From positions 192,398 to 256,397 of the forward strand of contig NZ_JAKNTA010000010.1 in assembly GCF_022288725.1 (NCBI RefSeq): a stretch of 64,000 nucleotides of DNA, written 5' to 3'. Made by a program: the position numbers and the translations under genes. Position 1 is the stretch's first letter. The number at the start of each line of letters is the position of its first letter. The notes under the pieces were generated by a model that did no database searches, had not been told where the DNA came from, and worked only from the letters and a program-made list of their open reading frames with translations. This document shows, in pieces, positions 34,559-42,000 of the stretch. Source of the DNA: Kitasatospora sp. A2-31. Lineage in GTDB: Bacteria > Actinomycetota > Actinomycetes > Streptomycetales > Streptomycetaceae.

Positions 34559-35490
34559 CGCAGGGCCTCGCGCAGCCGCTCGGCGGCGTAGCGCTGCGCC
34601 TCGCCGGCCGCGTCCAGCACCCCGGTCATGGCGAAGAAGCCGTGCGGCATCCCGTCGTACCGCCGCGCCTCGACCGGGACGCCGGCCGCGCGCAGCGCCT
34701 CCGCGTACCGCTCGCCCTCGTCGCGCAGCGGGTCGTACTCGGCCGTGATCACGGTGGCGGGCGGCAATCCCGCGAGGCTCGGGGCGCGCAGCGGTGAGGC
34801 GTACGGGTGGTCACCGTCGGCGGGGTCGGCCAGGTAGTGGCCCCAGTACCAGGCGACCGAGCGGCGGTTGAACAGCAGCGGGTCGTCGTGTTCGCGCAGC
34901 GAGGCGGTGTCGGCCCGGTGGTCGGTGTTGGGATAGACGAGCACCTGGTGGCGCAGCGCCGGGCCGCCCTCGTCACGGGCGAGCAGGGTGAGCGCCGCGG
35001 CCAGGTTGCCGCCGGCGCTGTCCCCGGCGACGGCGAGGCGGGCGGCGTCGACGCCGAGCGCGCCGGCCTGCTCGGCCAGCCAGCGGGCGGCCGCGTGGCA
35101 GTCGTGGACGGCGGCCGGGAAGGGGTGCTCGGGGGCGAGGCGGTAGCCGACGGAGGCGGTGACGCAGCCCACCGCGTTGGTGAGGCGGCGGCAGATCGCG
35201 TCGCTGGTGTCGGGCGAGCCGAGGGTCCAGCCGCCACCGAAGAGGTAGAGCAGCGCGGGGAGTTCACGGCCGGGCGGCTCCGGCCGGTAGAGGCGCACGG
35301 CGAGCGGGCCGCCGGGGCCGGCGATCCGGTGCTCCTCGACGGCGGCGACGGGTTCGGGGGTACCGGCCGAGGCCCGGATGTCGGCCAGGTCGGCCGCCCG
35401 GGCCTCGGCCGGGGTGAGGCTGTAGAGCGCCGGGGTGCCGGCCCGGGCGCGGCGCTCGCGCAGGGCCTGAGCCTGGGGGTGCAGTGGCAT
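34555..35490 (-). CDS. HSL-family alpha/beta hydrolase (esterase/acyltransferase)
   Basis: A 311-residue hydrolase of the hormone-sensitive-lipase group. The nucleophile elbow is VAGDSAGGNLAAAL, the acid is in TAEYDPLRDEGE, and the base in GMPHGFF. The HGGG oxyanion-hole motif reads LFGGGW, with Phe for His, while the GGG is kept. SVGYRLAPEHPFPA is the family loop. Its stop overlaps the hpgT start (GTGA), and 88 bases separate it from the methyltransferase gene upstream. It could act in releasing the product from the carrier, or as ester-forming enzyme. Substrate is unknown. Confidence 0.88.
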   Translation of the reverse strand: MPLHPQAQALRERRARAGTPALYSLTPAEARAADLADIRASAGTPEPVAAVEEHRIAGPGGPLAVRLYRPEPPGRELPALLYLFGGGWTLGSPDTSDAICRRLTNAVGCVTASVGYRLAPEHPFPAAVHDCHAAARWLAEQAGALGVDAARLAVAGDSAGGNLAAALTLLARDEGGPALRHQVLVYPNTDHRADTASLREHDDPLLFNRRSVAWYWGHYLADPADGDHPYASPLRAPSLAGLPPATVITAEYDPLRDEGERYAEALRAAGVPVEARRYDGMPHGFFAMTGVLDAAGEAQRYAAERLREALR

Positions 35491-35578
35491 GGGTGGTCGT
35501 CGTCCCGTCGGGCTGGTGGTCGGGAGCCCGGGGGTCACCCGGGCGTTCGGGCGGTCGTACCGGCTGTGCTGAGAGGCT

Positions 35579-36349
35579 CTAGCGGTCGGCCTCGATGTAC
35601 ACGGTCTCGTCGGTGCGGAAGGGCGTGTCGAGGTCGGCGACGTCGGCGCGGGCGCCCTGGCGGTAGCCGCAGGGGCGGATCCGGTCGAGCTCGAACCCGG
35701 CCAGGGTGAGCACGTGGCGCAGTTCGTCCAGGTCGTAGATCCACTGGTGGCCGTAGTACCGGAAGATCTGGTTGACCAGGAAGGCCGGGCGCTGCGGCAT
35801 CGGCGGGCCGAAGCCCATGGCGGTGAGCCGGCGGCGGTGCTTGGCGAGGAAGCCGTCACCGGTGGCGTAGCCGACCAGGTAGCGGGCGAGGTCGGGAGTG
35901 GTCAGGCGCAGCACGCCGCCGGGGCGCAGCACCCGCCGGGCCTCGCGCAGCCAGCCGGTCGCGACCGGCAGGGTGACGTGCTCGATCAGGTGCTCGGCGT
36001 AGACCCAGTCGACGCTCGCGTCGGCGAAGGGAAGCGGCCGGGCGATGTCGAGCTGGGTGAACCAGCGGTCGCCGTCCACCCGGTAGAGGGTGCCGGGTTC
36101 GGTGGTGGCGTCGGGGCTGCGCAGGGCGGTCAGGTCGGTGCCGAGGCCGCTCGGGTGGGCGGTGCGGAATGCGGCGAACTCGATTCCGGTGACGCCGAGT
36201 TCCCGGAAGTCGGCGGGGCCGTGCGGGAGGCGGCCGGCCGGTTCGAGGGTCTTGCAGGTGGCGACCCGGGCACTGATCTCGTCGAGGCGGGTGGCGAGGC
36301 CCTCGGGGTCGTCCCAGTCCCAGCCGGGGAAGGCGTCCTGCTTCGTCAT
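35579..36349 (-). CDS. SAM-dependent methyltransferase-like protein
   Basis: A 256-residue class I methyltransferase domain. The post-I region is recognisable: FTQLDIARPLPFADASVDWVYAEHLIEHV, then VLRPGGVLRLTTPDLARY. A C-terminal substrate part has NQIFRYYGHQWIYDLDEL. The usual glycine-rich motif I near residue 60 is not intact (ELGVTGIEFAAFRT), so SAM binding may be weak or the fold atypical. The ATG follows GGGAG. It lies between hmo and the hydrolase on one minus-strand operon. A tailoring O- or N-methylation is inferred. Confidence 0.78.
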   Translation of the reverse strand: MTKQDAFPGWDWDDPEGLATRLDEISARVATCKTLEPAGRLPHGPADFRELGVTGIEFAAFRTAHPSGLGTDLTALRSPDATTEPGTLYRVDGDRWFTQLDIARPLPFADASVDWVYAEHLIEHVTLPVATGWLREARRVLRPGGVLRLTTPDLARYLVGYATGDGFLAKHRRRLTAMGFGPPMPQRPAFLVNQIFRYYGHQWIYDLDELRHVLTLAGFELDRIRPCGYRQGARADVADLDTPFRTDETVYIEADR

Positions 36350-36540
36350 GTCGGTGGTCTCCCTGGCGGGTGTACCGCGCCGGTCGGGGCCGGGCCGGAG
36401 CCGGGCCGGGTGCGGTGCGCGGTGGCGGCGGGTCCGGCGGTCCGGCCGGCCCGTGCGGGCAACTTCCTTGGAAAATGGGGGTGCTGGCGCCGGATCGGGC
36501 GGGCGGTGCCGTGCCGCCCTGCGGTCGGAGTGCTGCACGG

Positions 36541-37662
36541 CTACGGGGCGGCCACACCGGCGTCCGGGCGGCGCGCCGGCCACGGAGCCAGCGCGGTGGG
36601 GTCGAGGTCGGCCGGCGTCGGGCGACCCAGCAGGGCCAGGGCGTGCTCCAGTTCGTCCCGGAGCAGACCGAGGACGTCGGCCACGCCGTCCGCGCCCCCG
36701 GTGGCCAGCCCCCAGAGCACCGGGCGGCCGACCAGCACGGCGCGCGCACCGAGGGCGAGGGCCACGGCGACGTCGGTGCCGGTGCGGACCCCGCCGTCGA
36801 GCAGTACCGGCAGGTCCGGCGGGACGGCCGCGGCCACTTCCGGGAGGGCCGCCAGCGCCGGCAGCGCGCCGTCCAACTGGCGGCCGCCGTGGTTGGAGAC
36901 CACCACGGCGTCGACTCCGTGCTCGACGGCGAGCCGGGCGTCCTCGGCGGTCAGGATGCCCTTGAGGACCAGCGGCAGGCCGGTGCGCTCGCGCAGCCAG
37001 GCGAGGTCCGCCCAGGTCAGGGTGGGGTCGAACTGCTCCAGCGCGTGCTCGGCGATGCCGGAGGAGCCGGCGCCCGCCCGATGGCTGGCGGCCGTCAACC
37101 CCGGGTCGAGGTTGACGGCGCGGACCTCCGGCGGGACGGCGAAGCCGTTGCGCAGGTCGCGCAGCCGGCGCCCGATCCGCGGGGCGTCGACGGTGAGCAT
37201 CAGTGCGGCGAAGCCGGCCGCCTCGGCGCGTGCGACCAGTGCGGCGAGCGCGTCGCGGCGGCGCAGCCAGTAGAGCTGCAGCCAGAGCGGTCCGGCGGCC
37301 TCGGCCGCGATCTCCTCCAGGGTGCGGCTGGCGAAGATCCCCGCGACCAGGAGAGCGCCGGCCCGGCCGGCCGCCCGGGCGGTCGCGGTCTCGCCGTCCG
37401 GGTGGACCAGCCGGTGGTAGGCCATCGGGGCGATTCCGACCGGGAGGCCGAGCTCGGCGCCGAGGAGCGTGGTGCGGGTCGAGCAGGCCGAGACGTCGAC
37501 GAGCGTGCGCGGCCGCAGTGCGTAGTGGCCGAACATTTCCCGGTTCCCGGCGAGGGTGCGTTCCGCCCCACTCCCTCCCTCGATGAAGTCCCATATTTCG
37601 GTGGGGAGTTGGGCGCGTGCAGCGCGCTCGATCCCGGCCGGCGTGAGTGGTCCCACGGGCAT
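36541..37662 (-). CDS. hmo: 4-hydroxymandelate oxidase (FMN)
   Basis: A 373-residue flavin-dependent alpha-hydroxy-acid oxidase that turns (S)-4-hydroxymandelate into 4-hydroxybenzoylformate. Domain signs are FIEGGSGAERTLAGNRE, LPVGIAPMAYHRLVHPDGE, LWLQLYWLRR, PLVLKGILTAEDARLAVEHG, and VVSNHGGRQLDG with the catalytic His and an Arg. VLLDGGVRTGTDVAVALALGA binds FMN. The ATG at 37662 follows GGGAGCGAGG. Substrate is inferred from the hmaS and hpgT genes in the same cluster; the fold alone would also allow lactate or glycolate. It heads the minus-strand block of hmo, methyltransferase, hydrolase and hpgT. Confidence 0.88.
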   Translation of the reverse strand: MPVGPLTPAGIERAARAQLPTEIWDFIEGGSGAERTLAGNREMFGHYALRPRTLVDVSACSTRTTLLGAELGLPVGIAPMAYHRLVHPDGETATARAAGRAGALLVAGIFASRTLEEIAAEAAGPLWLQLYWLRRRDALAALVARAEAAGFAALMLTVDAPRIGRRLRDLRNGFAVPPEVRAVNLDPGLTAASHRAGAGSSGIAEHALEQFDPTLTWADLAWLRERTGLPLVLKGILTAEDARLAVEHGVDAVVVSNHGGRQLDGALPALAALPEVAAAVPPDLPVLLDGGVRTGTDVAVALALGARAVLVGRPVLWGLATGGADGVADVLGLLRDELEHALALLGRPTPADLDPTALAPWPARRPDAGVAAP

Positions 37663-37726
37663 CCTCGCTCCCGGACGGCCACGCTCGGACCAGTCCCGGC
37701 TCGGCAGCGTAGGAGGTTGGGACCGC

Positions 37727-37753
37727 ATTGGTATAGACCTTGATTTGACCAAT
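37727..37753. promoter_or_regulatory. divergent promoter region with a dre-like site
   Basis: ATTGGTATAGACCTTG (37727-37742) matches 11 of 16 positions of the DasR dre consensus, with an intact TGGT-x-TAGACC core. A wider repeat, ATTGGT (37727-37732) with ACCAAT (37748-37753), spans it. The region is much less GC-rich than its surroundings and lies midway between the divergent hmo and AMP-ligase genes. A GntR-family regulator is inferred, not proved. Confidence 0.45.
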
Positions 37754-37837
37754 CGTCTGTGCAAAGGTCTGGCAACGGAATTGGCCGTTTCCTGTGAACG
37801 GCGTCCATGACAAATCTCCTCACTGTGTGGAGTGGCG

Positions 37838-39262
37838 TTGACCGGCATTTCCCCTTCTCCGCTTCCGCCTTCTTCGCCGCCGCACTCCGACGCCCCGGAC
37901 GACTGGGTCGAACGGTTACTGCTGGCCGGTCCCGTGGGCGAGGAGTGCCTGCGGCTGGGCACTCCCGTCGGCCGCGGTGCGCTGCGCGCCCTGGTCGACG
38001 AGCAGGTCGAACGGCTGGCCGCGGCCGGCCTGGGACCGGGCGGCACCGCAGCCCTGCGGCTGCCGCCCTCCCTGGGCTTCGTCGCGGCGCTCCTGGCGGG
38101 CTGGCGACTGCGCGCCCAAGTGGCCCTGTTGGACCACCGGCTGACCGACCACGAGAGCGAGCTCGCGGTCGAACGGCTGGCTCCTCAGGTGCTGGTGAGG
38201 TCCGCCCACCGGCCGTCGGCGGCGCTTCGCGGCTTCGCCGACGCCGACCCGGTCGCCGTCCGGCTGCCGAACGGCCGGCCGGCCCGGACCGGCCACGCGC
38301 TGGTCCAGCTCAGCTCCGGCTCCACCGGCCCGGCCAAGGTCGTCGGCCGCACCGCCGGCGACCTCCTGCGTGAACTCGACTGCTACCGGCAGCTGGCGGG
38401 GTTCCCCGGCGAGGGCGAGCGGGCCGTTCTGCTCTCCTCGGTGGTGCACGTGCTCGGCCTCGTCGGCGGACTGCTGAACAGCCTGTACGCCCGCGCTCCG
38501 CTGACCGTGCCGGAACGGATGACGGCCGCGGGCATCCTCGCCGCCGTCGCCGAGGAGGAGGAGCGCCCGACCACCGTGGTCGGCGTGCCCTTCCACGCCG
38601 AACTGCTGGCCGGCGTGGCCGCGCCCCCGCCGCTGCCGAGGCTGCGCCGGATGGTGGTGGCCGGGGAACTGGTCCGACCGGGCCTGCCCGCCGCCTTCGC
38701 CGCCGCGTACGGCGTCCCGCTCGGCACCATGTACGGGATGACCGAGCTCGGCGTCATCGCCACCGACCTGGACGGCGCCCTGCACCCGGCGAAGCAACCG
38801 GTCACCGGGGTGGAACTCCGTCTGGTGCGGGGCGAGTTGCAGATCCGTACCGCCACCTCGCCCTACCCCGGGCTGGACGACCCGACCCGCTGGTCGGACG
38901 GCTGGCTGCACACCCGGGACGCCGCCCGCCTGGACGAGGCCACCGGACGGGTCACCGTCCTCGGCCGCCGGGACTCGCAGGTCTCGATCGGCGGCCTCAA
39001 GGTGGACCTCACCGAGGTCGAGCAGACCCTCGCCGCCCTGCCACGGGTGCGCGAGGCGGTCGTGGTCTTCGACGCCGGCGCCATCGAGGCCTACCTGGCC
39101 ACCGAGGAGGGCGCGGACCAGGACGTCGTCCGGGACGGACTGGCCCGGCAGCTCGCCGCCTACAAGCGGCCCCGCCGGCTGGCCTTCCTGGCCCGGCTGC
39201 CGCGCACGGCCACCGGGAAGCTGCTGCGCGACCCGGCGGCGCTGCGCGCGGCCGCCGGCTGA
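37838..39262 (+). CDS. AMP-dependent acyl/aryl ligase
   Basis: A 474-residue ANL-superfamily adenylating enzyme. It has LSSGSTGPAKV (P-loop, A3-like), GTMYGMTELG (A5), and SDGWLHTRDAARLD (A7). Then come a VTVLGRRDSQVSIGGLKVD hinge and PRTATGKLLRD with the A10 Lys. The N-terminal part is shorter than usual. It would load an acid on an ACP, perhaps 4-hydroxybenzoate or an acyl acid; specificity cannot be read by eye. The TTG at 37838 follows GGAG by five bases and is preferred; a GTG at 37832 is in frame. It starts the long plus-strand operon. Confidence 0.87.
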   Translation: MTGISPSPLPPSSPPHSDAPDDWVERLLLAGPVGEECLRLGTPVGRGALRALVDEQVERLAAAGLGPGGTAALRLPPSLGFVAALLAGWRLRAQVALLDHRLTDHESELAVERLAPQVLVRSAHRPSAALRGFADADPVAVRLPNGRPARTGHALVQLSSGSTGPAKVVGRTAGDLLRELDCYRQLAGFPGEGERAVLLSSVVHVLGLVGGLLNSLYARAPLTVPERMTAAGILAAVAEEEERPTTVVGVPFHAELLAGVAAPPPLPRLRRMVVAGELVRPGLPAAFAAAYGVPLGTMYGMTELGVIATDLDGALHPAKQPVTGVELRLVRGELQIRTATSPYPGLDDPTRWSDGWLHTRDAARLDEATGRVTVLGRRDSQVSIGGLKVDLTEVEQTLAALPRVREAVVVFDAGAIEAYLATEEGADQDVVRDGLARQLAAYKRPRRLAFLARLPRTATGKLLRDPAALRAAAG

Positions 39263-39361
39263 ACCGCCGGCGCCCGAACCGCTCTCCCCCGCCGGGCCGT
39301 CGGCGCCCGCGGACGACGGCCCGGCCGCACCACCCGCCCGCGGGCCCCGCCGTTTCCCCCG

Positions 39362-39377
39362 CCCCCCCCCCCCCCCC
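39362..39377. repeat. poly-C tract (16 C)
   Basis: An uninterrupted run of sixteen C in the 210-base spacer between the AMP ligase and the first ACP of the operon. The rest of the spacer has CCCCCG and CCGGC runs but no coding sense. The length of such a tract is prone to slippage in replication and also to sequencing error. Confidence 0.7.
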
Positions 39378-39471
39378 GCGGCCCCCGCCGTTCCCCCGGC
39401 ACCACGCCCGCCCCCACCACCCCCGACGATCACCGCGCACACGCACGCTGCGCGAGCCCTAGGAGCACACC

Positions 39472-39756
39472 ATGCAGGACCGCATCCGCGCGTTCGTCCT
39501 CGCCGCCCTCACCGAGATGCAGTACGACGTCTCCGAGGTCACCGGCGACACCGACCTCGGCCCGGCCGGGCTCGACCTCGAATCGCTCGCCCTCGCCGAC
39601 CTGTCGGTGCAGGTCGAGGACGAATTCGGCGTCAAGTTCGACATGGACGAGATGGAGAGCACCGCGATGATGACGCTGGACGAGTTCACCGCCGACGTCG
39701 CCGCGCGCATCGCCGCCACCGCCGCCACCGCCGCCGCCTCGGGCAGCGCGGCGTGA
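39472..39756 (+). CDS. acyl carrier protein
   Basis: A 94-residue ACP. The phosphopantetheine Ser is in PAGLDLESLALADL (D-L-E-S-L), followed by the acidic helix VQVEDEFGVKFDMDEME and a helix SMTLDEF-like TTAMMTLDEFTADVAAR. An Ala-rich tail ends it. AGGAG lies six bases before the ATG. Its stop overlaps the GTG of a second carrier gene (GTGA). Both are presumably loaded by the AMP ligases of this operon and used by the KS genes that follow. Confidence 0.92.
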   Translation: MQDRIRAFVLAALTEMQYDVSEVTGDTDLGPAGLDLESLALADLSVQVEDEFGVKFDMDEMESTAMMTLDEFTADVAARIAATAATAAASGSAA

Positions 39757-40037
39757 CCAGCCCCGCCCTCCCCGACCGGGCCGACGTCCGGACGATCCTC
39801 GCGGCGTTCGGGCAGCGCGCCGCCGAGGACGTCCCCGAGGAGCTCGGCTCCCTCGAACTGACCTGGCTGATAGCCGAGTTCGAGCAACGCTACGGCGTCC
39901 AGCTGGACCTCGACGACGAGCAGTTCGAGGCCGTCCGGACGGTCGACACCGCCACCGAGGTGCTCCGGGCGGCCGTCCTGGCCGCCGGTGCCACCGCCGC
40001 GGCCGCCGCTGCGACACCCGGGGCCGCACAGCCATGA
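39753..40037 (+). CDS. second acyl carrier protein
   Basis: A 94-residue ACP-like protein. The site reads VPEELGSLELTWLIAEFEQRYGVQLDL: Ser of LGSLE stands in the carrier position, but the preceding D-x-x-L-D pattern is shortened, so the loop differs from the first ACP. The C-terminal helix FEAVRTVDTATEVLRAAVL and an Ala-rich tail follow. The GTG at 39753 overlaps the previous stop, and its own stop overlaps the KS start at 40034 (ATGA). Two different carriers in a row suggest separate loads for two condensing partners. Confidence 0.83.
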   Translation: MTSPALPDRADVRTILAAFGQRAAEDVPEELGSLELTWLIAEFEQRYGVQLDLDDEQFEAVRTVDTATEVLRAAVLAAGATAAAAAATPGAAQP

Positions 40038-41212
40038 CCGGCCACGCCCCGCCCGCCGTCCGGCCCGTGGTGACCGGCGTCGGCGTGCTCAGCGCGGCCG
40101 GCGCCGGACTCGCCGCGCTCGCCGAGGCCACCGCCCACGGCAAGGCCGCCTTCACGGCGGTGGACCGGTTCGACGTGTCCGCGCGCCGCACCACGCGCGC
40201 CGCGCTGCTGCCCGGGCCGCCGCCACTCGCCGACGCCGTCCTCACGGCGGTGGACCAGGCCTGCCGCCAAGCCGGCCTGTCCACCGGCCCCGCTGCCACC
40301 GGCCCCGCTGCCGCCGACGACCCGGGCGGCGGGGGCGGGGGCGCGGACGGGCGCGCCGCCCTGCCGGTGCTGCTGGCCCTCCACAGCGACCTGCGCACCC
40401 GGGAGGTCGCCGCGGCCGTCGCCGCCGGCGTGTCGGCCAGGTGGGGGGCCGCCGGCGTCACCCGGGTCTACACCGGCGCCTGCGTGGCGGCCGGCACCGC
40501 GGTCGCCGACGCCGCCGCGTCGGTGGCGGCCGGCCGGCACCGGCGCGTCCTGGTCACGGCCGGGCACCTGGTCGAGCCGGGCGTCTTCGCCGCCTTCGAC
40601 GCCGGCCGGGCCCTCGCCCGCGACGGCGAGCTGCGCCCGTTCAGCGCGGGCCGCACCGGCACCCTGCTGGGCGACGCGGCGGCCGCCGTGGTCGTCGAGG
40701 CCGAGCCGGCCGCCGCACGGCGCGGTGCGCCCGTGCTGGCCCGGCTGGCCGGTTGGGGCCGGGCCGGCGACGCCCACCACGTCTGCCGCCCGGAGCCGGA
40801 GGGCGACGGCGCGGCCCGGGCCATCGAGGCCGCCCTGGCCCGGGCCGGCGTCGAGCCTTCGGACATCGGCTACGTCAACGCCAACGGGACCGGCTCCCCG
40901 CTGGCCGACCGGGCCGAGGCCAGGGCGCTGCGCCGGGTGTTCGGAGCGCACGTCGCCCGGCTGCCGGTCAGCTCCAGCAAGGCAGTCCACGGCCACGCCC
41001 TGGAGGCCTCGGCCCTGCTCGAACTCGCCGTCACCATCGCGGCGTTGCGCGACGGCCGGCTACCGGTGAACGCCGGCTGGCTCGGACCGGACCCGGAGCT
41101 GGCGCTCGACCTCGTCCTGGACGGCCCGCGCGCCGCCCGGCCGCGCCACGCGCTCACCCTCAACTCCGCGTTCGGCGGGGCCAACACCGCACTCCTGGTG
41201 GCCGCCCCGTGA
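40034..41212 (+). CDS. beta-ketoacyl synthase with Cys-Asn-His active site
   Basis: A 392-residue FabF/type II PKS-like KS. The Cys nucleophile is in VYTGACVAAGTAVADAA. At the first catalytic His, where other KSs have NAHGTGT, this one has YVNANGTGSPLAD, with Asn for His and Ser for the second Thr. The Lys and second His remain: SSSKAVHGHALEAS. The loss of one His is expected to alter decarboxylation or condensation. It begins at an ATGA overlap with the second ACP and ends in a GTGA overlap with the truncated KS-like gene at 41209, so the three are co-translated. Confidence 0.87.
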   Translation: MTGHAPPAVRPVVTGVGVLSAAGAGLAALAEATAHGKAAFTAVDRFDVSARRTTRAALLPGPPPLADAVLTAVDQACRQAGLSTGPAATGPAAADDPGGGGGGADGRAALPVLLALHSDLRTREVAAAVAAGVSARWGAAGVTRVYTGACVAAGTAVADAAASVAAGRHRRVLVTAGHLVEPGVFAAFDAGRALARDGELRPFSAGRTGTLLGDAAAAVVVEAEPAAARRGAPVLARLAGWGRAGDAHHVCRPEPEGDGAARAIEAALARAGVEPSDIGYVNANGTGSPLADRAEARALRRVFGAHVARLPVSSSKAVHGHALEASALLELAVTIAALRDGRLPVNAGWLGPDPELALDLVLDGPRAARPRHALTLNSAFGGANTALLVAAP

Positions 41213-41856
41213 CCGAGCTGCGCATCCTCGCCGAGGCCCACTGGCCGGACCCCGACCGGACCGCACCGGGCCGGCCCGACCGGCTGCCCCCCGTGCCGGG
41301 CTTCTCCGCCTCCTCGTTCAATCCCCTGGTGGCCGAGACCGCCGAACGCTGCCTGCGCGCCCACCACGGCACCGCCCCGGCCCCCGGCCGGACCGCGCTG
41401 CTGCTGGCCAGCGCGGGCGGCGACCGCGCCACGGCGCGCGCCATCGACGAGGCCGCCGCCTCCGGGCGCCGGGTGCCGCCGCTGCTCTTCTTCCAGTCCA
41501 ACCCCAGCGCCGTCCTCGGCCACATCGCGGCCCGCTGGGGCCTGACCGGCCCTGTGGTAGCGATCAGCCCGGCCGGGTCGCCGCCGGGGCGGGTGCCGCA
41601 GGACGCCCTGGAGCTGGCGGCGCTGCTCCTCGCGGACGGCGACGCCGACCACGTCCTGGTCATCGCCGCCGAACAGGGCGAACCCGCCGGAGGCTCCCCG
41701 GCGGGCACCCCACCGGAGCCCGGGACCGGGAGCGGCACGGGCACCGGCCACGCCCGGGACGCCGGGCCCGCCACCATCGACGCCACCGCCGCCGCCACCG
41801 CCACCGCCCGGACCGGCGCCGACCGGGCCGTGGCCGTCCTGGTCACCACGGCCTGA
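41209..41856 (+). CDS. truncated KS-like protein (chain-length-factor-like)
   Basis: A 215-residue protein corresponding to the N-terminal part of a beta-ketoacyl synthase, as in the short KS-like/chain-length-factor proteins of aryl polyene clusters (Ketoacyl-synt_2 type). The core LLFFQSNPSAVLGHIAARWGLTGPVVAIS, DALELAALLLADGDADHVLVIAAEQ, is recognisable. The active Cys region is absent: the position reads VVAISPAGSPPG. The last 40 residues are Thr/Ala/Gly-rich. It probably partners with the KS at 40034. Start GTG overlaps the KS stop. Confidence 0.78.
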   Translation: MTELRILAEAHWPDPDRTAPGRPDRLPPVPGFSASSFNPLVAETAERCLRAHHGTAPAPGRTALLLASAGGDRATARAIDEAAASGRRVPPLLFFQSNPSAVLGHIAARWGLTGPVVAISPAGSPPGRVPQDALELAALLLADGDADHVLVIAAEQGEPAGGSPAGTPPEPGTGSGTGTGHARDAGPATIDATAAATATARTGADRAVAVLVTTA

Positions 41857-42000
41857 CCGCCCGCTCCCGCGCCGCCCCCACCTTCCACCCGCACACCCGC
41901 ACACCCGTACACCCCGCCACCCACCGCACCCCCGCGCGAGCGGCCCCACACGCCGCGTCCCACCGCAGCACGCCCAGCACCATGGGAGGGATCAACCACC

